A stretch of DNA of 36,160 nucleotides from Fidelibacterota bacterium (GCA_011046365.1 DSAS01000142.1:1-36160); one strand, 5' to 3'; shown: positions 9,506-16,799, numbered from the stretch's first letter. The notes: generated from the sequence alone by a model not told the origin. Numbers and translations are program-made.

Positions 9506-9533
9506 AACCGCGGGTCTTTTCAGGCCCGCGGTT
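9506..9533 (-). terminator. Attenuator terminator hairpin before tyrA
   Basis: Inverted repeat AACCGCGGG / CCCGCGGTT (9 perfect pairs) around a 10-base loop containing CCTGAAAAG, followed on the minus strand by TTTGGTTTT. It lies 15 bases before the tyrA ATG and 21 bases after the leader stop, as expected for segments 3:4 of a transcription attenuator. The T tract is interrupted by two G bases, so it may be a moderate terminator. Confidence 0.85.
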
Positions 9534-9644
9534 CTTATTCTATTTCTAATTTGCTTAATGGTTTCGAATCCGCGGACCTGGCTCAATCTGCCCATTAAAA
9601 TAGTAATAGGTGGTATAATTCAGAGGCATATTGATCGGTTCGCG
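9506..9644 (-). promoter_or_regulatory. Tyr-responsive attenuator of the tyrA-aro operon (segments 1-4)
   Basis: Segment 1 (9637-9644, CGCGAACC on the minus strand) can pair with part of segment 2 (GGTCCGCG) with one mismatch. Segment 2 (9570-9580, CAGGTCCGCGG) can pair over 11 bases (one G-U) with CCGCGGGCCTG in the 5' half of the terminator hairpin, which would prevent termination. Segments 1 and 2 lie inside the leader ORF on either side of the Tyr codons. This is seen directly in the sequence; the regulatory reading follows classical leader-peptide attenuation. Confidence 0.85.
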
Positions 9645-9653
9645 CTTCATCAT
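9555..9653 (-). CDS. Tyr-rich leader peptide of the tyrA-aro operon (31-32 residues)
   Basis: A short ORF with two adjacent ATGs (9653 and 9650), ending TAA at 9557-9555. Its middle reads N-Y-T-T-Y-Y-Y-F-N: four Tyr and one Phe codon within seven, very unlikely by chance directly before a tyrosine-biosynthesis operon. A longer open frame exists upstream from a GTG, but the promoter falls inside it, so only this short form is likely to be made. No ribosome site is evident; the -10 box ends 6 bases before the first ATG, so the transcript may be leaderless. The peptide itself probably has no function beyond ribosome timing. Confidence 0.85.
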   Translation of the reverse strand: MMKREPINMPLNYTTYYYFNGQIEPGPRIRNH

Positions 9654-9659
9654 ACACCA

Positions 9660-9687
9660 AATATAGGCTTGAAAATCTTTAGTGCAA
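9660..9687 (-). promoter_or_regulatory. Predicted promoter of the tyrA-aro operon
   Basis: Minus-strand TTGCAC (9687-9682), a 16-base spacer, and TATATT (9665-9660). The trp unit has the same spacer length and an identical -10 box. Predicted initiation is at or within a few bases of the leader ATG. Confidence 0.6.
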
Positions 9688-9743
9688 AGAATTTTTTTCA
9701 AAGACCGATAAATCACAGGAGGTTCAGACGGAGGTAGTAATAA

Positions 9744-9786
9744 CACTTTGCGATCTCTGCGGAATTCTTTGCGTCTGTGCGGTTAT
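9744..9786. repeat. Two imperfect copies of a CCGCA-AGA-CGCAAAG phrase
   Basis: On the minus strand, two adjacent units CCGCACAGACGCAAAG and CCGCAGAGATCGCAAAG lie in the non-coding stretch between the trpB end and the tyr promoter. Phrases of this kind recur as intergenic debris in many bacterial genomes. The flanking 9790-9870 is low-complexity AT-rich sequence in which I see no gene. Confidence 0.5.
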
Positions 9787-9880
9787 CTGAAAATCCCAAA
9801 TTCCAATCTTCAATTACCAAAACCGGTATTTGTTTTAAAACTGGCGGTTCTGGCGTGATTTTTTTCCTTTGATTTGTGCA

Positions 9881-9922
9881 TAACCTGAGCCGGCATCGGC
9901 AGCTGCGCACCGGCTCAGGTTA
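9881..9922 (-). terminator. Strong hairpin downstream of trpB
   Basis: Perfect 13-base inverted repeat TAACCTGAGCCGG / CCGGCTCAGGTTA around a 16-base loop, starting 10 bases after the trpB stop. There is no T run directly after it on the minus strand, so it is either a Rho-assisted end or a 3' stabilising structure. It separates the trpB unit from the tyr promoter. Confidence 0.65.
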
Positions 9923-9931
9923 AAAATTCAC

Positions 9932-11299
9932 TCATTTCCCATTCAACGGCAGATGCTTGAGCGCCGCCCGGATTTTTTCCTCGGGATATTCGTAATCCTC
10001 CAGCTTTCCGGACAGATAGGCGTCGTAAGCCGCCATATCCACATGCCCGTGACCGCTCAAGCCGATCAGGATCGTTTTCGTCTCGCCGGATTCTTTGCAT
10101 TTCAGGGCTTCATCAATGGCAACCCGTACGGCATGGTCGGTTTCCGGTGCGCAGATGATCCCTTCATTGCGTGCAAACTGCAGCCCGGCTTCGAAGGTTC
10201 CCAGCTGGTGCACCGCCGTGGCTTCCACCAGTCCCAGTTTATGCAGATGAGTAACAATCGGCGCCATGCCGTGATAGCGCAGCCCGCCCGCATGCACCGG
10301 CGGCGGCATGAATTCATGCCCCAGGGTGAACATTTTCAGCAGGGGTGTCATGCCGGCTTCGTCACCGTAATCATAGGCGTACAATCCCTTGGTCAGCGTT
10401 GGGCAGCTGGTGGGTTCCACATTGATAATCCGCAGGTCCGGTTTCTTTCCATCCAGTTTGTCCTTTAAAAAAGGCAGATAGAGTCCCGCAGCGTTGGAGC
10501 CGCCGCCGACGCAGCCGATAATGATATCGGGATAGTCGCCGATATCTTCCATCAGCGTTTTGGTTTCCTGCCCGATAATCGTCTGGTGCAGCAGCACATG
10601 ATTCAGCACGCTGCCCAGAGAATAATGGGTGTCATCCCGGGAAACCGCATCTTCCACTGCCTCGCTGATCGCCAGACCGAGACTGCCGGGGCAATCCGGG
10701 TCCTCTGCCAGGATTTTCCGCCCCACAGCTGTTTCCTCGCTCGGGCTGGGTACGCAATTGCCGCCCCAGGTCTCCATCATGATCCGGCGGTAAGGCTTCT
10801 GGTAAAAGCTGCACTTCACCATATAGACTTTGATTTCCAGCCCAAACAGCGCTCCGGCAAAGGAGAGGGCGCTGCCCCACTGACCGGCGCCGGTTTCCGT
10901 GGTGATCCGCTTGATGCCCTCTTTTTTATTGTAATATGCCTGCGCCACGGCGGTATTGGGCTTGTGGCTGCCGGGCGGGCTGGTGCCCTCGTATTTGTAA
11001 TAGATTTTTGCCGGCGTGTCCAGCGCCTTCTCCAGACGGTGGGCGCGGTAGAGCACCGTCGGACGCCACAGCCTGAAAATATCCTGCAGCTCCTCGGGAA
11101 TCTCAATATAGCGCTCGGAACTCATCTCCTGTCTGATCAGCTCCATGGGAAAAAGCGGTGCCAAATCCTCCGGCCCCAGCGGCTGTTTGGTGCCCGGATG
11201 CAACGGCGGCGGCAAGGGATCCGGCAGGTCCGGCAACACATTATACCAGTGCGTCGGCATTCGTTTTTCTTCCAAAATGTACTTCGTCTGTTCCATCAT
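9932..11299 (-). CDS. trpB: Tryptophan synthase beta chain, TrpB2 type
   Basis: PLP enzyme condensing indole with L-serine to tryptophan. 455 residues with the long N-terminus ([10 protein letters not shown]) that separates TrpB2 from ~400-residue TrpB1. PLP Lys in G-S-H-K-P-N-T-A, catalytic Glu in [11 protein letters not shown], phosphate loop [11 protein letters not shown]. Ribosome site AAAGGAG precedes two consecutive ATGs; the second (11296) has better spacing. No trpA is adjacent, consistent with TrpB2 enzymes that work alone or salvage indole. Transcription starts behind a Trp-rich leader and attenuator. The hairpin at 9881-9922 closes the unit. Confidence 0.95.
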   Translation of the reverse strand: MMEQTKYILEEKRMPTHWYNVLPDLPDPLPPPLHPGTKQPLGPEDLAPLFPMELIRQEMSSERYIEIPEELQDIFRLWRPTVLYRAHRLEKALDTPAKIYYKYEGTSPPGSHKPNTAVAQAYYNKKEGIKRITTETGAGQWGSALSFAGALFGLEIKVYMVKCSFYQKPYRRIMMETWGGNCVPSPSEETAVGRKILAEDPDCPGSLGLAISEAVEDAVSRDDTHYSLGSVLNHVLLHQTIIGQETKTLMEDIGDYPDIIIGCVGGGSNAAGLYLPFLKDKLDGKKPDLRIINVEPTSCPTLTKGLYAYDYGDEAGMTPLLKMFTLGHEFMPPPVHAGGLRYHGMAPIVTHLHKLGLVEATAVHQLGTFEAGLQFARNEGIICAPETDHAVRVAIDEALKCKESGETKTILIGLSGHGHVDMAAYDAYLSGKLEDYEYPEEKIRAALKHLPLNGK

Positions 11300-11348
11300 T
11301 CACTCCTTTTTTGATTTATGGATTTCCTCTGACTGTTATAAAACAAAA

Positions 11349-11374
11349 ACCGCGGCTCTTTTCAGGTCCGCGAT
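11349..11374 (-). terminator. Attenuator terminator hairpin before trpB
   Basis: Stem ATCGCGG / CCGCGGT (seven pairs, one G-U) around a 12-base loop containing CCTGAAAAGAG, followed on the minus strand by TTTTTGTTTT. It lies 23 bases past the leader stop and about 50 bases before the trpB start: segments 3:4 of the attenuator. The T tract is better than in the tyr copy. Confidence 0.85.
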
Positions 11375-11484
11375 CTATTTTGCTATGGTTTTTTGACTTA
11401 TTGTTGCTGACCGATCGGCAAACCTGAAAAGCTATCCACCCGGTGCCACCACCAGTTCCAGGTATTGTTTATTGTCAGGTTCGC
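11349..11484 (-). promoter_or_regulatory. Trp-responsive attenuator of trpB (segments 1-4)
   Basis: Segment 2 (11418-11431, CTTTTCAGGTTTGC on the minus strand) can pair with segment 3 (11358-11371, GCGGACCTGAAAAG) over 14 consecutive positions including two G-U pairs, sequestering the 5' arm and loop of the terminator. Segment 1 (11475-11484, GCGAACCTGA) can pair with segment 2 over 10 positions (one G-U). Segments 1 and 2 flank the Trp codons inside the leader ORF. All four elements of a classical attenuator are visible. Confidence 0.9.
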
Positions 11485-11490
11485 TCGCAT
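11398..11490 (-). CDS. trpL: Trp-rich leader peptide of trpB (30 residues)
   Basis: ORF of 30 codons from ATG 11490 to TAA 11400-11398, too short for standard gene calling. Its centre reads N-N-T-W-N-W-W-W-H: four Trp codons (11460-11446) in five positions, immediately upstream of a tryptophan synthase gene. This is the textbook sign of a trp leader peptide. No ribosome site precedes it; TATATT ends 8 bases before the ATG, so a leaderless start is likely. Stalling at the Trp codons would leave segment 2 free about 14 bases downstream. Confidence 0.92.
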   Translation of the reverse strand: MRANLTINNTWNWWWHRVDSFSGLPIGQQQ

Positions 11491-11498
11491 CGGCAGTT

Positions 11499-11526
11499 AA
11501 TATAAACCGAAAATCCAAAAACACAA
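11499..11526 (-). promoter_or_regulatory. Predicted promoter of the trpL-trpB unit
   Basis: Minus-strand TTGTGT (11526-11521), 16-base spacer, TATATT (11504-11499). The -35 match is weak, but the -10 box, spacer and distance to the leader ATG mirror the tyr promoter at 9660-9687. Confidence 0.55.
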
Positions 11527-11544
11527 AAGAAAATTTCCGTGACC

Positions 11545-11611
11545 AACCTTCGGAAGGTTTTAGAATGTCTCTGTTTATATCAAATCGGTTCTAAAATAAA
11601 TTCCGAAGGTT
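11545..11611. repeat. Interrupted inverted repeat between the divergent trpB and secreted-protein units
   Basis: Outer arms AACCTTCGGAA (11545-11555) and TTCCGAAGGTT (11601-11611) are perfect complements, and inner arms TTTTAGAA (11558-11565) and TTCTAAAA (11589-11596) are too. The left arm is itself part of the odd palindrome AACCTTCGGAAGGTT (11545-11559). It may be an operator pair, a 5' UTR stem-loop of the downstream gene or a small mobile-element relic. The remaining bases 11612-11738 are AT-rich with no gene seen. Confidence 0.55.
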
Positions 11612-11738
11612 GTACAAAAAAATCTTGCATTTTTTCGGTTTTTTTACATATTTCACAAGGAGAAATCGAAATATTTATTCCTTCCGGGAAAAATTACAGG
11701 AAGAGGTTTTATTCATTTTTTTTAAAGAGGGGGAAACA

Positions 11739-13763
11739 ATGAAAATGACCATGTATGTACCGTTGGTAGCCGGATTGCTCATCGCCCTGAGCGGGATGGT
11801 GTGGGGGCAAGGGAGTGAATCATTTACAAATCTTAACGCAAGTGCATCAAGTTATGGTGATGGACAATTTATTGGAAATAACAGTATTGAATGGATATAT
11901 TCTCAAGCACGAAAAGTAACTGATACAAGTTATTGCATTACTGATCCTTCCTGTGGTTTTAAAGACACAGGAACTAGGTATATAAAAGCCAACATTTCCG
12001 GCGGAGTTGGTGATTTAACCTATAAAACACGTTCGTATTTTACCAGTGGTAGTGCTTCCGATAGAACTATCCAAACTTATGTTGGTGGCACTCTTGTAGA
12101 AGAATTTACTCTTGAAGCTATGGATAAAATATATACAAGAACAATAAATAATATAAATATTACAGGGAATGTTGAAATAAAGTTTGTCTCAACAGGAAGT
12201 AAACAAATAATTATTGATGATATTGAATGGACAGGATATGCTGATGGTGAACCTGATCCAGAACCCTCCAATCATGTAAGTGATTTTACAGCAAATGCAA
12301 ATGGCTATAGTGCCATTGACCTTACCTGGTTAGATAACGATGGCGCTAATGTTGCTTCCGGATTTCTTATTTTGGCAAACACTAGCGGTTCTTTTACTGA
12401 TCCAATTGATGGAACCCCCCAGGCAGATGACACCGATCTTAGCGACGGTTCCGGTGTAAAAAATATTGCCCATGGTGTTGAGTCACATACATTCACTGGA
12501 TTAACGGCAGAAACAACTTATTATTTCAAAATTTATCCTTATAGTAATATAAGTGAAAATATTGATTATAAAACGGATGGACCTGTACCAACGGCAAACG
12601 CAACTACTGATGAAGAGCCGGAATCACCAAAGCTAATAATTTCAGAAGTGGCTGATCCAAAAGACGTCCCATACGCAAGATTTATTGAAATATATAATAA
12701 TAATGGTAACACGATAGATTTTTCATCCCAAATATGGTATATCAGCAGACAGGCAAATGGAGGCAATTGGGCAGATGCACAATTAATAGGATCTATAGAT
12801 CATGGACAGACTTTCGTAATATCATATAGTACAACTTCTTTTAAATCAGCATTCGGATTTGACTCGGATCAAAACGCTGGATCTGTTGTTACTGGTAATG
12901 GTGATGATGGATATTTTCTCTATTGCGGCGGAGATCATACTAGTGGAACCCTTGTAGATGCTTATGGTGTGATTGATGTGGATGGAACGGGAGAACCTTG
13001 GGAGTATGAAGACTCTCGCGCTGTACGTGGTCTTAACCAAACCGTATCTCAAGGTAATCCAATCTGGACGGCATCAGAATGGACTATTTCGACAGCCAAT
13101 GTTGCCGATTGTACTCCCGGTGAGCTTGATCAAGACCAATCTCTCCCCGTCGAACTGAATGGTTTCAACGCCATTCCCGGCAACGGCAAGGTGACGCTCT
13201 GCTGGACCACGGAGTCCGAGACGGAGAATCTGGGGTTTATTGTAAGTAGAAAGTCCAAAGATGAAAGTTCAAAGTGGGAAGAGATTGCGAGTTATTTGAC
13301 CGATGGAGCGCTGCAGGGGCACGGCAGCACATCTCAAGCGCATGAATATTTCTACACCGACGCCCAGGTCGTGCCGGGCGCAACCTATTTCTACCGTCTC
13401 GGCGATGTGGATTATACCGGGAATATCACCTGGCACAAGGAGCTGGAGGTGACACTCCCGCAGAACGATAGTGCGGTTCCGGCAAAGTTTGTTCTGCATA
13501 AAGCCTATCCTAATCCCTTCAATCCGGAAACCACTTTTAAGTTTGAGCTGGGTGAAGCCGCCGATGTGCATGTCCGGGTCTTTGATCTGCTGGGCAACCT
13601 GGTGACGACATTGACCGATGCGCGCTATCAGGTCGGGCGATACAACTTGCACTGGAATGGATGCGATGACCGGGGACGCTTGTCCTCCACCGGCATCTAT
13701 TTCATTCATATCAGCAGCAGCACCGGTTTTACGAACACGCAAAAGGTTATCTTTCTGCGCTGA
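11739..13763 (+). CDS. Secreted multidomain protein: beta-sandwich, Fn3-like, lamin-tail and FlgD-like sorting domain
   Basis: The chosen start gives 674 residues beginning with a signal peptide (M-K-M-T-M-Y-V-P-L-V then a hydrophobic run to V-W-G-Q) and has AAAGAGGGGG upstream; a longer frame from 11610 lacks both. Domains: about 24-165 an all-beta module seen with secreted nucleases of Bacteroidota; about 178-285 an Fn3-like repeat; about 295-455 a lamin-tail domain (L-I-I-S-E-V to E-Y-E-D-S-R); about 467-674 the FCB C-terminal region with Y-P-N-P-F-N-P-E near 588. The last part resembles type IX-style sorting domains, so the protein is probably surface-bound or released. No catalytic motif is seen. 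Bases 11820-13130 are strikingly AT-rich against the GC-rich C-terminus. Confidence 0.85.
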   Translation: MKMTMYVPLVAGLLIALSGMVWGQGSESFTNLNASASSYGDGQFIGNNSIEWIYSQARKVTDTSYCITDPSCGFKDTGTRYIKANISGGVGDLTYKTRSYFTSGSASDRTIQTYVGGTLVEEFTLEAMDKIYTRTINNINITGNVEIKFVSTGSKQIIIDDIEWTGYADGEPDPEPSNHVSDFTANANGYSAIDLTWLDNDGANVASGFLILANTSGSFTDPIDGTPQADDTDLSDGSGVKNIAHGVESHTFTGLTAETTYYFKIYPYSNISENIDYKTDGPVPTANATTDEEPESPKLIISEVADPKDVPYARFIEIYNNNGNTIDFSSQIWYISRQANGGNWADAQLIGSIDHGQTFVISYSTTSFKSAFGFDSDQNAGSVVTGNGDDGYFLYCGGDHTSGTLVDAYGVIDVDGTGEPWEYEDSRAVRGLNQTVSQGNPIWTASEWTISTANVADCTPGELDQDQSLPVELNGFNAIPGNGKVTLCWTTESETENLGFIVSRKSKDESSKWEEIASYLTDGALQGHGSTSQAHEYFYTDAQVVPGATYFYRLGDVDYTGNITWHKELEVTLPQNDSAVPAKFVLHKAYPNPFNPETTFKFELGEAADVHVRVFDLLGNLVTTLTDARYQVGRYNLHWNGCDDRGRLSSTGIYFIHISSSTGFTNTQKVIFLR

Positions 13764-13779
13764 TTATCTGGCTTGTTAG

Positions 13780-13799
13780 CCCCCCGGTTTTTTCGGGGG
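13780..13799 (+). terminator. Hairpin after the secreted protein gene
   Basis: CCCCCG / CGGGGG stem around a T-rich loop, 17 bases after the stop codon. It stands directly before a second, stronger hairpin. Confidence 0.6.
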
Positions 13800-13810
13800 T
13801 GACTATACAC

Positions 13811-13842
13811 AACGCTTCCGGCTAAGTCCGGGGGCGTTTTTT
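13811..13842 (+). terminator. Rho-independent terminator
   Basis: AACGCTTCCGG / CCGGGGGCGTT stem of 11 pairs (two G-U) with a 6-base loop, followed by a run of T. It closes the first secreted-protein transcript. Confidence 0.85.
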
Positions 13843-13870
13843 ATGACCATGATGATTTTTTGTCCCTGAT

Positions 13871-13885
13871 AACCTTCCGAAGGTT
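13871..13885. promoter_or_regulatory. Odd palindrome AACCTTCCGAAGGTT upstream of the nuclease gene
   Basis: Seven-base arms around a single C. The same sequence with a central G lies at 11545-11559, upstream of the preceding secreted-protein gene. It could be an operator shared by the two genes; no regulator is identified. Confidence 0.4.
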
Positions 13886-13972
13886 TGCCCATCCTGTGAC
13901 AAAAATCGTTTTATCTCAGTAAAAATCGTGGTAAACTCTACCATTGAAATCAAAGAACATCCAAAGGGGCTC

Positions 13973-15844
13973 ATGTCAATCAAAAAAATTCTCTCGTTCA
14001 GCACCGGCATTCTGCTGCTTTTATCAATTGCCACCGAGGCGCAGATACCCGCCGGCTACTACGACGATGCTGTGGGTAAAACCGGCGCGGAGCTGAAAAC
14101 AGCGCTGAACGCCATCGTAAATACCGGCTTGAATAGAATATCCTATGGAGATTCCAGATATATTTTGGATGAAACCGATCAAGACCCGGCTAATCCTGAT
14201 AATGTAATTTTAGTTTATCGTGGAACTTCCGTAAGCGGGGACTGGGACGGCGGGGTAACATGGAATCGTGAACACGTCTGGCCTCAATCTCTACTTGGAG
14301 TAAATGTTGTGACACAAGATAAAAATGTTGGAACGGATCTTCATAACTTAAAACCAGCAAATCCCAGCGAAAACAGTAGTCGAAGTAATAAATATTATGA
14401 CAACCAAACCACATCATCTAGCTATGCTCCAAGAGATGCCGTCAAAGGCGATCTTGCCAGGATTTTATTTTATATGGTTGTTGCATATGAAGAATATCCT
14501 CTTGACCTGGAGCTTGTCAATCACGAACCATATCTATATCAAATGGCAATGCTTGATGTTCTGCTGAAATGGCATGAACTTGATCCTGTGGACTCTTTTG
14601 AACAAAATAGAAACGAAGTTATCTATAGTTATCAACACAACCGCAACCCCTTTATTGATCACCCGGAATATGTTGCGCTAATCTGGTCTGAGAATCCGCC
14701 GCCGCTGGCGCCATCCAACCTAATGGCAATAGACACCGCACAAACCGCACTGCTGCTCAGCTGGAGCGATAATTCCACCGACGAAAGCGGCTTTTACATT
14801 TACCAAAACAGCGCCCGCATTGACAGCGTCGCCGCCGATTCCACCCGCTACCAGGTGACGAATCTGCTGCCCGGCACCCTTTACAGTTTCGCCGTCACCG
14901 CTTATAATGCCTTCGGCGAGTCCGCCGCCGCTACGCTGGAAATCACCACCTTGCCCGACGATTCAAGCGGAGCAATTCCGGATTCGCTCTTTTTCTCCGA
15001 GTATATCGAGGGCAGCGGCTTCAACAAAGCCCTGGAAATTTATAACGCCTCCAGTCACTCTGTAAACCTCTCCAACTATGCCATTCTGGCTAATTCCAAT
15101 AACAGTTCCTGGTACCAGACTCATTACAGCTTTCCCGCCGGGACGGTTCTGGAACCCGGCGCCGTCTGGGTCATCATGAACTCCGGTTTCGATTCGACGT
15201 ATCACTCTATTGCCGACGAACTGACCGCCGCCGCAGTGGTTAATTTCAACGGCAACGATGTCCGCGCGCTGGTGAAATTCAATGCCGGTGATACGACTTT
15301 CCTCGATGTGATCGGACTCTACAACGATACTGCCGAAGTCAAAAGTTGGTCCGTCGCCGGAATCGCCGACGCCACTGAGAATCATACCCTGGTGCGCAAA
15401 TCATCGGTAAAATGCGGCAATCCCGACTGGCTCAGCAGCGCCGGATCGTATTCCGCTGACTCCGAATGGATCGTTTACGCCAGCAATACCTTCGATTTTC
15501 TCGGCTACCATGTCGTTGATACAGTCAGCGCTATTGGGATTTGCACTGTGACACCTGTTGTCGAACATTTTCGGCTCTACAGCTGCTACCCTAATCCCTT
15601 TAATCCCACGACGAAAATCCGCTATGATCTCGAAAAGACCACCACCGTGACGCTACAAGTCTTTGATCTGCGCGGGGTCCTTATCAAGACCCTGGTCCAC
15701 GCCCGGCAGCAACCGGGACACTACAGTATACTCTGGGACGCCCGGGATCAGCAGCGGCGCAGCGTTCCGGCGGGCGTCTATCTCTACCGGCTGCAGACCG
15801 CCGACGGTTTTGGGCAGACCGGCAAAATGATTTACCTGAAATAA
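13973..15844 (+). CDS. Secreted endonuclease I (EndA/NucM family) with Fn3, lamin-tail and sorting domains
   Basis: An extracellular DNase-like protein of 623 residues from the ATG at 13973, chosen over the ATG at 13928 because it directly precedes a signal peptide (M-S-I-K-K-I-L-S to T-E-A-Q) and has AAAGGGG upstream. Residues about 30-235 are the nuclease domain: W97-N-R-E-H-V-W-P-Q-S carries the catalytic His101, and T-D-L-H-N-L-K-P-A followed by N-S-S-R-S-N-K-Y-Y-D completes the signature. Then an Fn3 domain (~245-325), a lamin-tail domain (~335-510) and a C-terminal domain with Y-P-N-P-F-N-P. The nuclease part is more AT-rich than the flanks. Likely role: use of external DNA or biofilm DNA. 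Confidence 0.9.
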   Translation: MSIKKILSFSTGILLLLSIATEAQIPAGYYDDAVGKTGAELKTALNAIVNTGLNRISYGDSRYILDETDQDPANPDNVILVYRGTSVSGDWDGGVTWNREHVWPQSLLGVNVVTQDKNVGTDLHNLKPANPSENSSRSNKYYDNQTTSSSYAPRDAVKGDLARILFYMVVAYEEYPLDLELVNHEPYLYQMAMLDVLLKWHELDPVDSFEQNRNEVIYSYQHNRNPFIDHPEYVALIWSENPPPLAPSNLMAIDTAQTALLLSWSDNSTDESGFYIYQNSARIDSVAADSTRYQVTNLLPGTLYSFAVTAYNAFGESAAATLEITTLPDDSSGAIPDSLFFSEYIEGSGFNKALEIYNASSHSVNLSNYAILANSNNSSWYQTHYSFPAGTVLEPGAVWVIMNSGFDSTYHSIADELTAAAVVNFNGNDVRALVKFNAGDTTFLDVIGLYNDTAEVKSWSVAGIADATENHTLVRKSSVKCGNPDWLSSAGSYSADSEWIVYASNTFDFLGYHVVDTVSAIGICTVTPVVEHFRLYSCYPNPFNPTTKIRYDLEKTTTVTLQVFDLRGVLIKTLVHARQQPGHYSILWDARDQQRRSVPAGVYLYRLQTADGFGQTGKMIYLK

Positions 15845-15857
15845 AGGAGAGCCTCGT

Positions 15858-16736
15858 ATGAATATCCTGGATAAGGCTAAAAGCACCGGACTCCTGTTCG
15901 ACGGCGCCATGGGTTCCATGTTGATGGCAAGCGGCATGCCGGCGGGGATGGCGTCCGAACTGATGAATATCGAAAAACCGGACACCGTTCTGGAGATTCA
16001 TAAAGCCTATCTCGACGCCGGTTCCGATGTCATTACTACTAATACTTTCGGCGGTTCGCCGATCAAAATGAAAAGCGCCGGTATCGCCCACCTGGCTGAA
16101 GAAGCCAATCAAATGGCTGCCCGGATTGCCCGGCAGGCTGCCGGTGCCGAGCGGTATGTAGCCGGCGATATCGGTCCCATGGGTGAAATGCTGGAACCGC
16201 TAGGGCTTATTACCGCCAGCGAGGCAGAGGATAATTTTTCCCGGCAGGCGGAAGTGTTAGCGCACAACGGCGTTGATCTCTTTATTGTCGAGACTATGTT
16301 TGATATTAATGAATCGCTGGCTGCGATAAGGGGTATCCGGGATGTCTCCGATCTGCCGGTTTTCGCCACATTGACTTTCGAAAAAGGTCCGCTGGGCTTC
16401 GCCACAATTATGGGCAACCGGGTGGATGAAAGCATGCACGCCCTTGTTGATGCCGGCGCGGTCGCTGTCGGTGCCAATTGCTCCATCGGCAGTGATCTGA
16501 TGATTGAACTGGCGGCGGAAATCCGCCGCTGTGTCACCGTGCCGGTCATTATTCAATCCAATGCCGGTCTGCCGGAGACCCGGGATGGTCGGCTGGTCTA
16601 CCCGGAAACGCCGGAGCGCTATGCGGCAAATGTGGCGAAAATCAGGGCGCTGGGCGTCACAATCATCGGCGGCTGTTGCGGAACGACACCGGAATATATC
16701 CGGGAAATCCGTGACCTGATTCAAAAATATCCTTAG
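15858..16736 (+). CDS. Homocysteine S-methyltransferase domain protein (MetH N-terminal module alone)
   Basis: A 292-residue zinc-dependent homocysteine-binding barrel. Visible: L-F-D-G-A-M-G-S-M-L near the N-terminus, T-N-T-F-G-G, and the three Cys zinc ligands C208 (G-A-N-C-S) and C273-C274 (G-G-C-C-G-T-T), with the spacing of Thermotoga MetH. It lacks the folate, B12 and reactivation modules of full MetH, so it needs partners elsewhere or uses another methyl donor such as betaine or S-methylmethionine. The ribosome site AAAGGAG overlaps the stop of the nuclease gene 13 bases away; cotranscription is possible but functionally unexpected. Part of its 3' end recurs at 17695-17750. Confidence 0.92.
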   Translation: MNILDKAKSTGLLFDGAMGSMLMASGMPAGMASELMNIEKPDTVLEIHKAYLDAGSDVITTNTFGGSPIKMKSAGIAHLAEEANQMAARIARQAAGAERYVAGDIGPMGEMLEPLGLITASEAEDNFSRQAEVLAHNGVDLFIVETMFDINESLAAIRGIRDVSDLPVFATLTFEKGPLGFATIMGNRVDESMHALVDAGAVAVGANCSIGSDLMIELAAEIRRCVTVPVIIQSNAGLPETRDGRLVYPETPERYAANVAKIRALGVTIIGGCCGTTPEYIREIRDLIQKYP

Positions 16737-16799
16737 TTCAAGGCATTGGTTTTTTCCAGCAGCGCGCCTAAATTGTGAACAGAAAAAACCGGAGATCCC

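Noticed and set aside
9555-9746. A 63-codon ORF starting at a GTG and ending with the Tyr-rich leader.
   Set aside because: The predicted promoter lies inside it and its first half is low-complexity intergenic sequence; only the last 31-32 codons make sense as a leader peptide.
9881-9922. The 13-base hairpin as part of the tyr attenuator.
   Set aside because: It lies upstream of the tyr promoter and directly follows the trpB stop, so it belongs to the end of the trp unit.
11557-11597. Sequence resembling a type II CRISPR repeat (starts GTTTTAGAA, ends GGTTCTAAAAT).
   Set aside because: Only one copy, no spacers, no cas genes; the similarity is explained by the inner arms of the inverted repeat.
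11610-11738. An N-terminal extension of the secreted lamin-tail protein.
   Set aside because: It would bury the signal peptide; the ATG at 11739 has a purine-rich ribosome site and starts the signal sequence.
13245-13285. AAGTCCAAAGATGAAAGTTC-like phrase within the secreted protein gene as an inserted mobile element.
   Set aside because: It is short, in frame and falls in a loop between beta strands; no terminal repeats or target duplication are visible.
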